Notes under the pieces: model-generated | The model's input: only the letters and a program-made list of their open reading frames with translations | Told to the model about the DNA's origin: nothing | Database searches by the model: none | Assembly: GCA_017439405.1 (NCBI GenBank) | Contig: JAFSJF010000064.1 | Span: forward strand, 1-61,374 | Length of the DNA: 61,374 nucleotides | Direction: 5' to 3' | DNA from: Bacteroidales bacterium | GTDB taxonomy: Bacteria; Bacteroidota; Bacteroidia; Bacteroidales; F082 | Translations under genes and position numbers: made by a program | Shown: piece after piece, positions 50,664 to 60,900 of the stretch | Layout: each line of letters opens with the position of its first letter | How positions within the stretch are numbered: the stretch's first letter is position 1

Positions 50664-53042
50664 TCATCTCACCAACAGCTTGTGGATGCCCGTCTCCGTG
50701 CCGTTGACGGTGACTCTGAGGGTATAGACACCCGGCTCATTGGGGGCGGTGATGCCCTGCAGCGAAGCGGTGCGGCGCGTCGTTACCGCGGTGCCCATGG
50801 CGTTGATGACCTCGACGACGACGGTGCCTTCCTTGGCGCCGGCCATGCCGATGCTGAACGTCTTGCCATGCTCGACGGGGTTGGGATAGACCTCGAGCCG
50901 GGGGCTGAGGGCTTCGATGCCGGTGGTTCCGCGGAAGCTGACCGTGTAGAGGCTCTCGAAGCTGCCCACCACGGCGTTGGTCTCGTATTGCAGAGACGCA
51001 AGATCTTGCATCTCTACGTCACCCGTCTCGGCGTTGTAGAGGCCGAAACGAAGCTCAGCGGCATCGTCGCCGGCCACGGTGAGGAAGGCAACGTAGCGGT
51101 CGATAGGCTCGACGTAGAGGAGCCTGACGCTGCCACGGCATTCGCCGTTGGCGAAGGCGGCCAGCTCATATTGCTCGGAGCGCAGCTCGACGCCCTCAAG
51201 CTCGACGACGGCCATGACGCTCATGTTGTCGGGGTAGGCCGTCAGGCACGGCACCCAGTGGTTGTTGTCGGCAGTGAGGTTTTGCGGGGTGTTGCCTCTC
51301 GTCGGAGCGGCATCGGGGTAGGTGAAGGTTTGCGTGGTGACGTTGCTCGACTTGTACATGATGCCCATGCCCGGGTAGAGGGTGTTCAGCGAGCCGTACC
51401 AGCCGAAGCCTTCGAGGTAGGAGGCATAGCCGTTGCTTTGCGACTTCACCATGTCGCCCGAGGAAGGTTGGTGGTTGCCGAAGGCCTCCGTGACGGTCAT
51501 CGTTGCCGCCGTCGGGTAGCCGATCCACGACCATCCGTTGTTGAGCGTGATGGTGAAGTCGGCCGGATGGGCCACGCGGCCTGTCATTTGGAGTTCGCAG
51601 GCCTCGTTGAGGCGTATCTGGTAGGTTTGGCTGTTGTTGATGGTGGTCAGCGAGCCGTACCAGCCGTAGCCGGAGAGGTAGGAGGCGTAGCCGTCGCCCT
51701 GCGACTTGATGGTTTGGGCGTTGCCGCCGAGACCTTCCTGCATCATGGCCATGCCGTCGGTGCCGGTCAGGTCGATGTAGGTCGAGTACCAGTTCCAGCC
51801 CGGTGTGAGGTTGTCGGTTTGGGTGAGGTTGGGGGTGAAGTTGAAGATGTAAGGCTCGAGGATGCTGCCGATGATTTCACCGACGACGAAGGTCAGCGAG
51901 TTGTCGCAAGCCATGTCGAGTTCGCTCGCGGTGGCGTGGTTGTAGAGGCGGAAGTTGATGACATCGCCTTGGTCGCCATAGATGGTGAGGAAGAGGACGT
52001 AGCGGTCGAAGGGGGCCATGTAAACGGGTCTTTGGCGGCCACGGCACTCGCCGTTGCAGAAGGCGCCTATTTCCCAGTCGGTGGTCCTTTGTTCCTCGCC
52101 GTCAATCACGATGACACCGGTGACGGTGATGTTGTTGGCATACAGGTAGGAGTTCACGTCCCAGTAGTAGGCCGACTCGAAGTTGCCGATGAAGGTGGCG
52201 TCTTCGGTGACGGTGAAGGTGAGGGTGGGTTCGGTGGAGACCACCTCGCCGTCGGGCGTGGTCCAGCTGTGGAAGAGGAACTCGCTGTTAGCCGTGGCCG
52301 TCAGGGTGCAGACGGAGCCGTGGGCAAAGGTGCCGCCGCCCGTCACGGTGCCACCCTCTTCGGGGTTGGCCGACACGCTGACGGTGTAGGTGTTCAGCTC
52401 GAAGTTGGCCACGTAGTCGGCGGCTTCTCCCACGGTGAAGGTGTAGGTCGGGTCGGTGCAGACCACGTTGCCGTTCAGCGTCCAATTAATGAAGGTGTAG
52501 CCATAGTTAGCCGTGGCCATCAGGGTGCACTGTTCGCCATAGGGGAAGTCGCCACCGCCTGCCACGGTGCCGCCCTCGGCGGGACTGGCCGTGGCGGTGA
52601 TGGCCGCCGTCGATGTGAAGCTGAACACATACGGGTTGACGAGGTCGCCCTCGTTGGCGTTCACCAAGAAGGTGTAGGAAGTGCCGCACACTGCGTCAAG
52701 CTCTTGGCCCGTGGCGTGGTCATACACCTTGAAGGTGATGACGTCGCCGTTGGCGCCATAGATTTGCATCTGGTAAACGTACAAGTCGCCCCATGGCAGT
52801 GCGTAGAAGTCGGGCAGGAAGCTGCCACGGCACTCGTCGCCGCAGAATGCACCCACCTCGAGGTCGGGCGACTGCAGGGTTTCGCCATTCAACTGCGGCA
52901 CGGCAGTGAAGGTCATGTTGTCGGGGAACGCGTGGCTGTCGAAAGTCCAGTGCGTCCCCACGATCCTCCCGTCGTGGGAGGGGACAGCGCTGGCATAGCA
53001 GCCAAACGCCATCAACATTGCAATCAGAAAGATTTTCTTCAT
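50664..53042 (-). CDS. T9SS cargo protein with GAFC-ECRG, B-repeat and GWNW modules (792 aa)
   Basis: Signal peptide (1-19), GAFC-ECRG module 1 (about 24-140, VGAFCGDECRGS), two InlB-type B-repeats (about 145-285), and module 2 (IGAFCNGECRGRQRP, about 290-400). A duplicated GWNW/KSQ unit (about 405-575) follows: GWNWYSTYIDLTG, IKSQGDGYASYLSGYGWYGS; GWSWIGYP, VKSQSNGYASYLEGFGWYGS. Then a module 3 variant (LAAFANGECRGSVRLLYVEP, first Cys lost) and the T9SS type A domain (LEVYPNPVEHGKTFSIGMAG to the end IHKLLVR). It probably shares a transcript with the 564-aa gene 64 nt upstream. Role unknown; secreted or surface location is well supported. Confidence 0.88.
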   Translation of the reverse strand: MKKIFLIAMLMAFGCYASAVPSHDGRIVGTHWTFDSHAFPDNMTFTAVPQLNGETLQSPDLEVGAFCGDECRGSFLPDFYALPWGDLYVYQMQIYGANGDVITFKVYDHATGQELDAVCGTSYTFLVNANEGDLVNPYVFSFTSTAAITATASPAEGGTVAGGGDFPYGEQCTLMATANYGYTFINWTLNGNVVCTDPTYTFTVGEAADYVANFELNTYTVSVSANPEEGGTVTGGGTFAHGSVCTLTATANSEFLFHSWTTPDGEVVSTEPTLTFTVTEDATFIGNFESAYYWDVNSYLYANNITVTGVIVIDGEEQRTTDWEIGAFCNGECRGRQRPVYMAPFDRYVLFLTIYGDQGDVINFRLYNHATASELDMACDNSLTFVVGEIIGSILEPYIFNFTPNLTQTDNLTPGWNWYSTYIDLTGTDGMAMMQEGLGGNAQTIKSQGDGYASYLSGYGWYGSLTTINNSQTYQIRLNEACELQMTGRVAHPADFTITLNNGWSWIGYPTAATMTVTEAFGNHQPSSGDMVKSQSNGYASYLEGFGWYGSLNTLYPGMGIMYKSSNVTTQTFTYPDAAPTRGNTPQNLTADNNHWVPCLTAYPDNMSVMAVVELEGVELRSEQYELAAFANGECRGSVRLLYVEPIDRYVAFLTVAGDDAAELRFGLYNAETGDVEMQDLASLQYETNAVVGSFESLYTVSFRGTTGIEALSPRLEVYPNPVEHGKTFSIGMAGAKEGTVVVEVINAMGTAVTTRRTASLQGITAPNEPGVYTLRVTVNGTETGIHKLLVR

Positions 53043-53106
53043 CTCTTTTCAATTTAGGATTAATACTTGTTTATTAGAATAGGATTGTCTCGAAACGAAG
53101 CCCGTC

Positions 53107-54801
53107 TTATTCTCCGGCGGGATCGGGATAGACCAATTGCACAGGTTCGGTGTTGTTCGACTTGTACATGAGGCCCATGCCGGGATAGAGCATGGTCAGC
53201 GATCCGTACCATCCGAAGCCTTCGAGGTAGGATGCGTATCCGTTGCTTTGCGACTTCACCATGTCGCCAGTTCTGGGCTGGATGTTGGCGAAAGCCTCTT
53301 GGATGGTCATGGGCACCGAGGGCAGGTAGCCGATCCACGTCTGGCCGGGATTGAGGGTGATGGGCGTGGTGGGCTCGGCCAAATCGCCGGACAGCATGAT
53401 TTCCACATCGGCGTTGGTCTTGATTTGGTACATCAAGCCGTTGGTGAGACCCTGTAGCGAGCCATACCAGCCGTAGCCGGCAAGGTAGGAGTTGTAGCCA
53501 TTGCTCTGCGACTTGATAATCATGCCGTTCTCGCCGAGGGCGTTCTGGAGGGTTTGGAGGCCTTCAGCGCCTTCCATATCGATGAAGGTGCTGACCCAGT
53601 TGTAGCCGGTGCTCAGCGTCAGGTACTGGCCGTCGCCTTCGGTGAAGTGGGCCACATAATGCCTGCCGGCCTGCGCCGTGAAGGTGTAAGCCGTGTTGGT
53701 GGTGAGGATGGTGCCGTCTTCGAGCGTCCAGTACATGAAGACATAGCCCGGGTTGGGCGTGGCGGTCAGGATGCAGGGCTGGCCCACGGTGACGACTTGC
53801 GAAGCGACGGCTTCGCCGTTGATGGCTACCGTGCCGCCTTCTTCAGGTTCGGCAGAGACGGAGACAGTGCAAACGCTGGCAGGGCAAACAAGGCGCACCG
53901 AATAGCCTTGATAGCGGTAGGAAGTCAATTCGGTGTTGCAGTTGAGTGCGGTTCTCGTGAATTGGAGCCTCATGGCACCGTAGTCGGAGGCCACGTTGGA
54001 GGACCAATAGAAACCTCTCGGATACTCGTTGCCCAGCGTGCTGAAGGCAGAGACGTTTTTGCTGTTACGGCCACCTGCAGCAGGCAGGAACACGGCACCG
54101 GCGGGTTCGAGGATGGTCTCCCAGTCAACGTCGGAGATTTCGTTGTCGCGATACTCGGTAGAGCTGCTGTTGGCGCCCGTGAACTCGAAGGTTTCGGCCT
54201 CCCAGTTGTCGGGCAGGAGAACCACGCCTTTCACGCCGTTGACGGTAGCCTTGGCGAAGCGGACACCCGAAGGGGTCTCGCGCTGGAAGAACATGTAGTT
54301 CCATTCATTGATGGTCAGGGTGTGCCATTTGTTCTCTTGGTTGCCCCCGTTGCTGATGGCGTTGTAGCCCCAGTCGGCCTTTCCGGTCTCATCAAAGAGG
54401 TTGTAGTCCGTGTTGCCGTAGGCATTGTAGTTCGCCTCGGTAACACTAACCGACCACGGCTGGTAGCACACCGCACCGTGGTTGTAGCCACTCGTGCCCC
54501 ATCCGAACAAGTCGATCCAACCATCGTAGGTTTCAGAGACCTTGTTGTTGTCAAGCCCGATGATGTCATACTGGCTTGTGGCGAAACGCCAAGTGTTGGT
54601 GGAAGCCCTGTACTGCAGGTTGCCTTGCGAGAAGTGGACCATGGTGGAGTCGCTCGTCGAGAAGACACCGCTGAGCGCACCCACAGTGCCACGAGGGCCG
54701 TTGCACTCGCTGGCGGCAAAACTGCTTGACATTCCCGTGCCGAAGCACATCGCTAACAAGATAGCGAAAAACCTTTTGCTTAAACTGAAATGTTTGTACA
54801 T
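53107..54801 (-). CDS. Secreted protein: FISUMP-like domain, B-repeat, GWNW modules, no sorting domain (564 aa)
   Basis: Signal peptide (about 1-30, SSFAAS). The N-terminal 280 residues resemble the FISUMP/DUF1566-type domain (VHFSQGNLQYRAST, DLFGWGTSGYNHG, VKGVVLLPDNWEAE, GAVFLPAAGGRNS, GFYWSSNVASDYGAMRLQFT, YSVRLVCP). One InlB-type B-repeat follows (VSVSAEPEEGGTVAINGEAV to AHFTEG), then a duplicated GWNW-type unit (GYNWVSTFIDMEG, IKSQSNGYNSYLAGYGWYGS; VKSQSNGYASYLEGFGWYGS). It stops at YPDPAGE, exactly where its neighbours continue into a final ECRG module and a T9SS domain. So it is either truncated at the 3' end or a genuinely sorting-less partner. It lies 113 nt after the 2008-aa gene. 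Confidence 0.83.
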   Translation of the reverse strand: MYKHFSLSKRFFAILLAMCFGTGMSSSFAASECNGPRGTVGALSGVFSTSDSTMVHFSQGNLQYRASTNTWRFATSQYDIIGLDNNKVSETYDGWIDLFGWGTSGYNHGAVCYQPWSVSVTEANYNAYGNTDYNLFDETGKADWGYNAISNGGNQENKWHTLTINEWNYMFFQRETPSGVRFAKATVNGVKGVVLLPDNWEAETFEFTGANSSSTEYRDNEISDVDWETILEPAGAVFLPAAGGRNSKNVSAFSTLGNEYPRGFYWSSNVASDYGAMRLQFTRTALNCNTELTSYRYQGYSVRLVCPASVCTVSVSAEPEEGGTVAINGEAVASQVVTVGQPCILTATPNPGYVFMYWTLEDGTILTTNTAYTFTAQAGRHYVAHFTEGDGQYLTLSTGYNWVSTFIDMEGAEGLQTLQNALGENGMIIKSQSNGYNSYLAGYGWYGSLQGLTNGLMYQIKTNADVEIMLSGDLAEPTTPITLNPGQTWIGYLPSVPMTIQEAFANIQPRTGDMVKSQSNGYASYLEGFGWYGSLTMLYPGMGLMYKSNNTEPVQLVYPDPAGE

Positions 54802-54914
54802 AATGATTTTGAATTAGTTTTGATTAGATTGAATTATTTGTTAATTGTGTTGTTTCCAATTGTTTGGCTTTTTTCTGCTGACCATCAATTAAGTATTAAT
54901 AAGGTGTGGCCGCA

Positions 54915-57900
54915 TTATCTGACAATCAGCTTACGGTGGCAGGTTCCCTTGCCTTCGGCGACGATGCGCAGCGTATAGACGCCGGCGGCATCCGGTGCGG
55001 TGATGGTCTGTACAGACGTTGCGCGCAACGTCTTTATCACTGCGCCCATGGCGTTGACGATCTCGACGCTCACCACGTCGGCCTCATCCGTCGCGAGGTC
55101 GAGCGTCAGGCGTTGGCCATGCCCAACGGGGTTGGGATAGACTTGCAAGGCCGTGTCGAGTTCGTTCAAGCCAGTCGTGCCACGGAAGCCGACCACGAAG
55201 GGCTGCTCCAAGCTGCCGATGCTGGCGTCGTTGGCGTAGGTCAGGGTCGCGTCGGTGTCGAAGTACTCCATGCCCGTCGTCACGTCATAGAGGCCGAAAC
55301 GAAGCTCGAAGGCTTCCTCGCCCGCCACCGTCAGGAAGGCGATGTAGCGGTCGAGCGGCTCCACATAGAGCAGTCGGGCGCTGCCGCGGCACTCGCCGTT
55401 GGCGAAGGCGGCCAATTCGTAGTTCCCGCCGCGCAGCTCTTGGTCGTCGAGTTCAACAACGGCAGTGACGGTCATGTTGAAGGGATAGGCAAAGAGGTTG
55501 GGCACGAAATGGTTGTGTTCGGCAGTGATGTTGGGCTTCAGGTCTCTCTGCGTGGGCGTGTCGGGATAGGTGAAGGTGATGACTTCGTCACTCAACGACT
55601 TGTACATCACGCCCATGCCAGGCATCAGGGTGCTGAGCGAGCCATACCAGCCCCAGCCTTCAAGATAGGAAGAGTAGCCGTAGCCTTGCGACTTCAGGAT
55701 GTCGCCCGAAGAGGGTACGAAACCCGCGAAAGCATCCGCAAGCCCCATGCTGAAAGTGACGGGATAGCCGATCCACGACTGTCCGTAGCCCAAGGTGATG
55801 GGATGGTCGGCAACGCTGGCGATGAGGCCGCTGATGCCGATTTCGCAAGGCTCGGAAGCCTTCACCATATACATGTATTCATTGTGGATGGAATCGAGCG
55901 AGCCATACCAGCCCCAACCATCGAGGTAGGAGTCGTAGCCTGAGTTCTGCGACTTGATCATCAGGCCATGGTTGGCCAATTGCATCTCCAGCGAGTCCTT
56001 GCCGTTGATGTCGTCCATCTCGATGTAGCTCGAATACCAGTTCCAGCCTGAGGTGAGTTGGGTGTTTTGGGTGACGGCCTTTAAGTCGAAGGTGGCCACG
56101 TAATGGGCGCTCTCGGTCACGATGAAGCTGAAGCTCGTCTCGTTCGCCACTTCCATGCCGTCCTTCTCCCAATGGATGAATTCATAGAACACGCTGGGAA
56201 CGATGGTCAAGGTGCAGGTCTCGCCATAGTGGTATTCGCCCGTGCCAGTGATTTCGCCCGCGAGGACGGGGACTGACACAGCCGTGATTTCATAGACGTT
56301 TTGCGTGAAGTTGGCCGTGTAGGTGGCGTTTTCGGTGACGGTGAAGCTCAGCTCGGGGCTTTCGGTCACGACGACGCCATCCTCCGTAGTCCAGTTGGCG
56401 AAGGTGTAGCCTGGGTTGGCCGTGGCCGTCAGTGTGCAGGTCGAACCCATGTTGTAAGTGCCTGCGCCACTCACCGTGCCACCTTCCGCTGGATTGGCCG
56501 TAGCCGTAATATCAAAAGGCATGGAACTCAGGAAGTTAAATATGTATGGGTTGGGGAGGTCGCCCGTGTCACCCCCTATCGTAAAGACCAAGGAGCTGGT
56601 GCAGATCAGGTCGCGTTCCTCGCCGAGGATGTGGTCGTAGAGGCGGAAAGTGATCGGGTTGCCCTGTTCGCCATAAACCTGCAAGAACACCAAGTATATT
56701 GTATGTCCGGCGAATGGGCTAAACATTTCAAGAGGCTTTTCGCGGCCACGGCATTCGTTGCCGCAAAAGGCTCCCACTTCAAGATAGAGTGAATTCTGCA
56801 CAACGCTGTCAATCTGGATGATACCAGTAACGCCGATATTGTTGGCATACAATTGCGGATTCACATACCAATGGTAGCCTTGTGGGATTTCCACGAAGTG
56901 AGCTTCAAGGTTGCGGTTACCCGTAACGATGAAGGTGTATTCAGCATCTGTCGAGACTTGTGAGCCATTGACAGTCCAGTTCACGAAGACATAGCCTTCG
57001 GCGGGCGTGGCCGTCACGGTGCAGTCGCTGCCTTGCAGGTATTCGCCGCCGCCGCTCACCGTGCCACCCTCGGTCGGGTTGGCCGTCACGGCGATGGTGT
57101 AGTTGACCGGGCTGTCGGTGAAGTTGGCCACAAGGGTGCGGTCGCCCGTCACCATGAAGGTATAGCTCAGGTCGGTGGAGACCGTCTCGCCGTCCTCTTC
57201 CCAGTCGGTGAAGGCGAAGCCAAAGGCGGGCGTAGCCGTCACGGTGACTTCCGTGCCATAGTCGAACTCGCCGCCGCCGCTCACCGTGCCACCCTCAGCG
57301 GGGTTGGCGGCCACGGTGATGGTGTGCGTGGTGATGGCACTGATGAAACTGAAGTGATAGGGGGTTAAGAGGTCGCCAAAGTCCCCGTTGGTGACGAAAG
57401 TGATCTGGTCGAAGCAGGTATGGTCAAGCTCCTCCCCCATCGCGTGGTCGTAGAGGCGGAACTCAAGCTGGTCTCCGTCCTGACCATAGGCGGTGAGATA
57501 GTAGAAATATTGATCCACAAACACTTCATACTGAGGCAGCTCACGTCCACGGCACTCGCCGTTGCAGAACACGCCCAACTCAAGGTCAGGCCTCATTTGC
57601 TCCTCGCCATCGATGAAGATGACACCTGTGATTGTCATGTTGGCGGCAAACTGGTTCGGATTGACGTACCAATGGTATTCGCTGGAAATCTCGGTGAAGT
57701 TGGCCACGAGATCGCGGTCGCCAGCGAGGGTGAAGGTGTATGACGCATCTGTGGAGACCACCGTGTTGTTTTCCGTCCAGTTGGAGAAAACATAGCCCTC
57801 GTTGGCTGTGGCTGTCACGGTCATTGGCGTGCCTTGGACGAAAGTGCCGCCGCCACTAACCGTGCCACCCTCGGCGGGGTTGGCCGTCAAAGTTACAGTG

Positions 57901-60900
57901 TAATCGACGGGCATGTCGGTGAAGTTGGCCACAAAGGTGCGGTCGCCTGTCACCATGAAGGCGTATTCGGCGTCGGTGGAGACCTGGACGCCATCTTCGG
58001 TCCATTCCACGAAGGCGAACCCCAAGTTGGGCGTGGCCGTCAGGGTGCAGGTGCTGCCATAATCATAGGAACCCGTGCCAACAATCGTTCCGCCTGCAAC
58101 GGGGTTGGCCGTTGCCACGATGTTGTGCTGCGTGATTGCGGAGCGGAAGTCGAAAACGTAGGGGTCGAGGGCGTTGCCGACGATGGCACCAGTTTGGAAA
58201 GTCATCGTGTTGAAGTTGGTGAGTGCCGTCAATTCCTGTTCCGTCAGGTGGTTGTAGAGGCGGAATGTGAAGGTATCGCCATCGATGCCATAAATGTCGA
58301 GATAGAGCAAATAGCGGCCGAACATCTCCTGGTAGGCCGGACGCTTGCGGCCACGGCACTCTTCGCCGCAGAATGCACCCAGCTCAAGGGTCGATAGCGG
58401 CTGCTCCAAGCCGTCAATCTCGATGATGGCCGTCACGGACATGTTGTTGGGATATTGGTGGGTGTTCACGTACCAATGGTAGTCGCCCGAAACCGCCTCG
58501 AAATGGGCCACGAGGTCGCGGTCTGTGTTGAGGGTGAAGGTGTATTCGGCCTCTGCCGACACCTGCATGCCGTCCTCCGACCAGTAGGTGAAGACGTATC
58601 CCTCGTTGGCGGTGGCCGTCACGGTCACGTCCGTGCCATGCTCAAAATCGCCTCCGCCCCCGACGCTGCCGCCCTCCTCGGGGTTAGCCGCGACGCTAAC
58701 GGTATGGTAGATGGTCTCGTCGGTGAAGTTGGCCGCAAGGGTGCGGTCGCCCGTCACCATGAAGGTAAGAGTGGACTCTATCGAGACGATTTCTTCGCCT
58801 TCGGTCCAGTTGAGGAACACGTAGCCCTCGTTGGCAGTGGCCGTCAGGGTACAGTTGGTGCCGTAGTAATAGCTGCCTGAGCCTTCAACCGTGCCTCCTT
58901 CTGCGGGGTTGGCCGTGGCGGTGATGGTGTGCGAGGTCATTTCGCTCAGGAAGTTGAAGACATAAGGGTCGATGGCGTCGCCGATGATGGCACCCGATTG
59001 GAAGGTAATCTCGTTGTAGTTGAGATAGTCCGTCATTTCCGTTTGCGTGACGTGGTTGTATAGACGGAAAGTGAAGGCATCGCCATCGTTGCCGTAAATG
59101 TCGAGATAGAGCAAATAGCGGTCGAACTCCTCGAAATAGGCCGGGCGTTGGCGGCCTCGGCACTCGGAGCCGCAGAAGACGCCCAACTCAAGGTTGGTCG
59201 TGTGCTGCTCGTAGCCATCGACGTCGATGATGGCCGTCACGGACATGGTGTTGGAATATTGGTGGGTGTTCACGTACCAGTGGTAGTCGCCCTGTTCCTC
59301 GAAGTTGGCCACAAGGGTGCGGTCTGTGTTGAGGGTGAAGGTGTATTCGGCCTCTGCCGACACCTGCACGCCGTCCTCCGACCAGTAGGTGAAGACGTAT
59401 CCATCGTTGGCAGTGGCCGTCACGGTCACGTCCGTGCCATGCTCAAAAACGCCTCCGCCCCCGACGCTGCCGCCCTCCTCGGGGTTAGCCGCGACGCTAA
59501 CGGTATGGTAGATGGTCTCGTCGGTGAAGTTGGCCGCAAGGGTGCGGTCGCCCGTCACCATGAAGGTAAGGGTGGACTCTATCGAGACGATTTCTTCGCC
59601 TTCGGTCCAGTTGAGGAACACGTAGCCCTCGTTGGCAGTGGCCGTCAGGGTGCAGTTGGTGCCGTAGTAATAGCTGCCCGAGCCTTCAACCGTGCCTCCT
59701 TCTGCGGGGTTGGCCGTGGCGGTGATGGTGTGCGAGGTCATTTCGCTCAGGAAGTTGAAGGTGTAAGGGGCGGTGAGCGAGCCTATCGTGCTGCCTCCAT
59801 TGAAAGTCATGTCGTCATAGTTCAAGAGGTCGAGTTCCTCCCCTGCCTCGTGGTCGTAGAGGCGGAAGGTGAGCGCGTCGCCGTTTTCGCCGTATGTGGT
59901 GAGGAAGAGCATATAGCGGCTGGCGCCGTCCTGATAGCCCAAACGCTCGCGGCCACGACACTCCGTGCCGCAGAACGCGCCCAGCTCAAGGGTGTTCCTT
60001 TCCTGTTCCACACCGTCAATCTGGATGATGGCCGTGACGGTCATGGTGGCGCTGTACATGTGCGCATTGACATGCCAGTGGTAGTCTTCGGAAAGCTGCT
60101 CGAAATGGGCCACGAGGTCCCTGTCGTGCGCCACGGTGAAGGTATAGCTCTCCTGAGCCGAGACCTGCGTGCCATTCTCCGTCCAGTTTTCGAAAGCGTA
60201 GCCTTCGTTGGCCGTGGCCGTCACGGTGCATTCCGTGCCCAACTCGTATTCACCGCCGCCCGTCACCGAGCCTCCCTCTTCGGGGTTGGCAGCCACGGTG
60301 ATGGTGTGATACACGGTCTCATCGGTGAAGTTGGCCACAAGGATGCGGTCGCCCGTCACCATGAAGCTAAAGACGGCCTCGTCGGAGACCTGCACGTTGT
60401 TTTCGGTCCAGTTGACGAAGGCATATCCCTCGTTGGCTGTGGCTGTCAGAGTGCAAATGGTGCCGTGGTCGTAGTCGCCCGAGCCTTCAACCGAACCACC
60501 CTCCATCGGGTTGGCCGTGGCTGTGATGGTGTGTGAAACGATGGTGGTCACGAAGTCGAACACATAGGGGTCTTGGACTTCGCCAAGACTCTTGTCGGCC
60601 TCGAAAACCTCCACATTGGAGCAAATCAGGTCACGTTCTTCGCCAATGGAGCCGTCGTAGAGGCGGAAGGTAATCGTGTCGCCGTCCACGCCGGCGATGG
60701 AGAGATAGAGGAAATAACGGTTGAACAACGCCTCATAGACTAGGCTGCCGCTGCCACGGCATTCGCCGCCGCAAAAAGCACCCAGCTCCAAGGCGGTGGA
60801 AGTCTGTTCCTCTCCGTCGATTTCGATAATGCCCGTCACCTCCATGTTCTCGTCATATCCGGTTACGGGTGTCCAATGCTGGGCATTGGAATGCATGGCA

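Noticed and set aside
50469-53057. 862-codon open frame on the plus strand
   Set aside because: It is antisense to the 792-aa T9SS protein, with low-complexity Val/Gly/Ala/Arg composition and no signal or domain. Repetitive, codon-biased sequence keeps this frame open by chance.
59148-60536. 462-codon open frame on the plus strand
   Set aside because: Antisense shadow of the repeat units in the 2008-aa gene.
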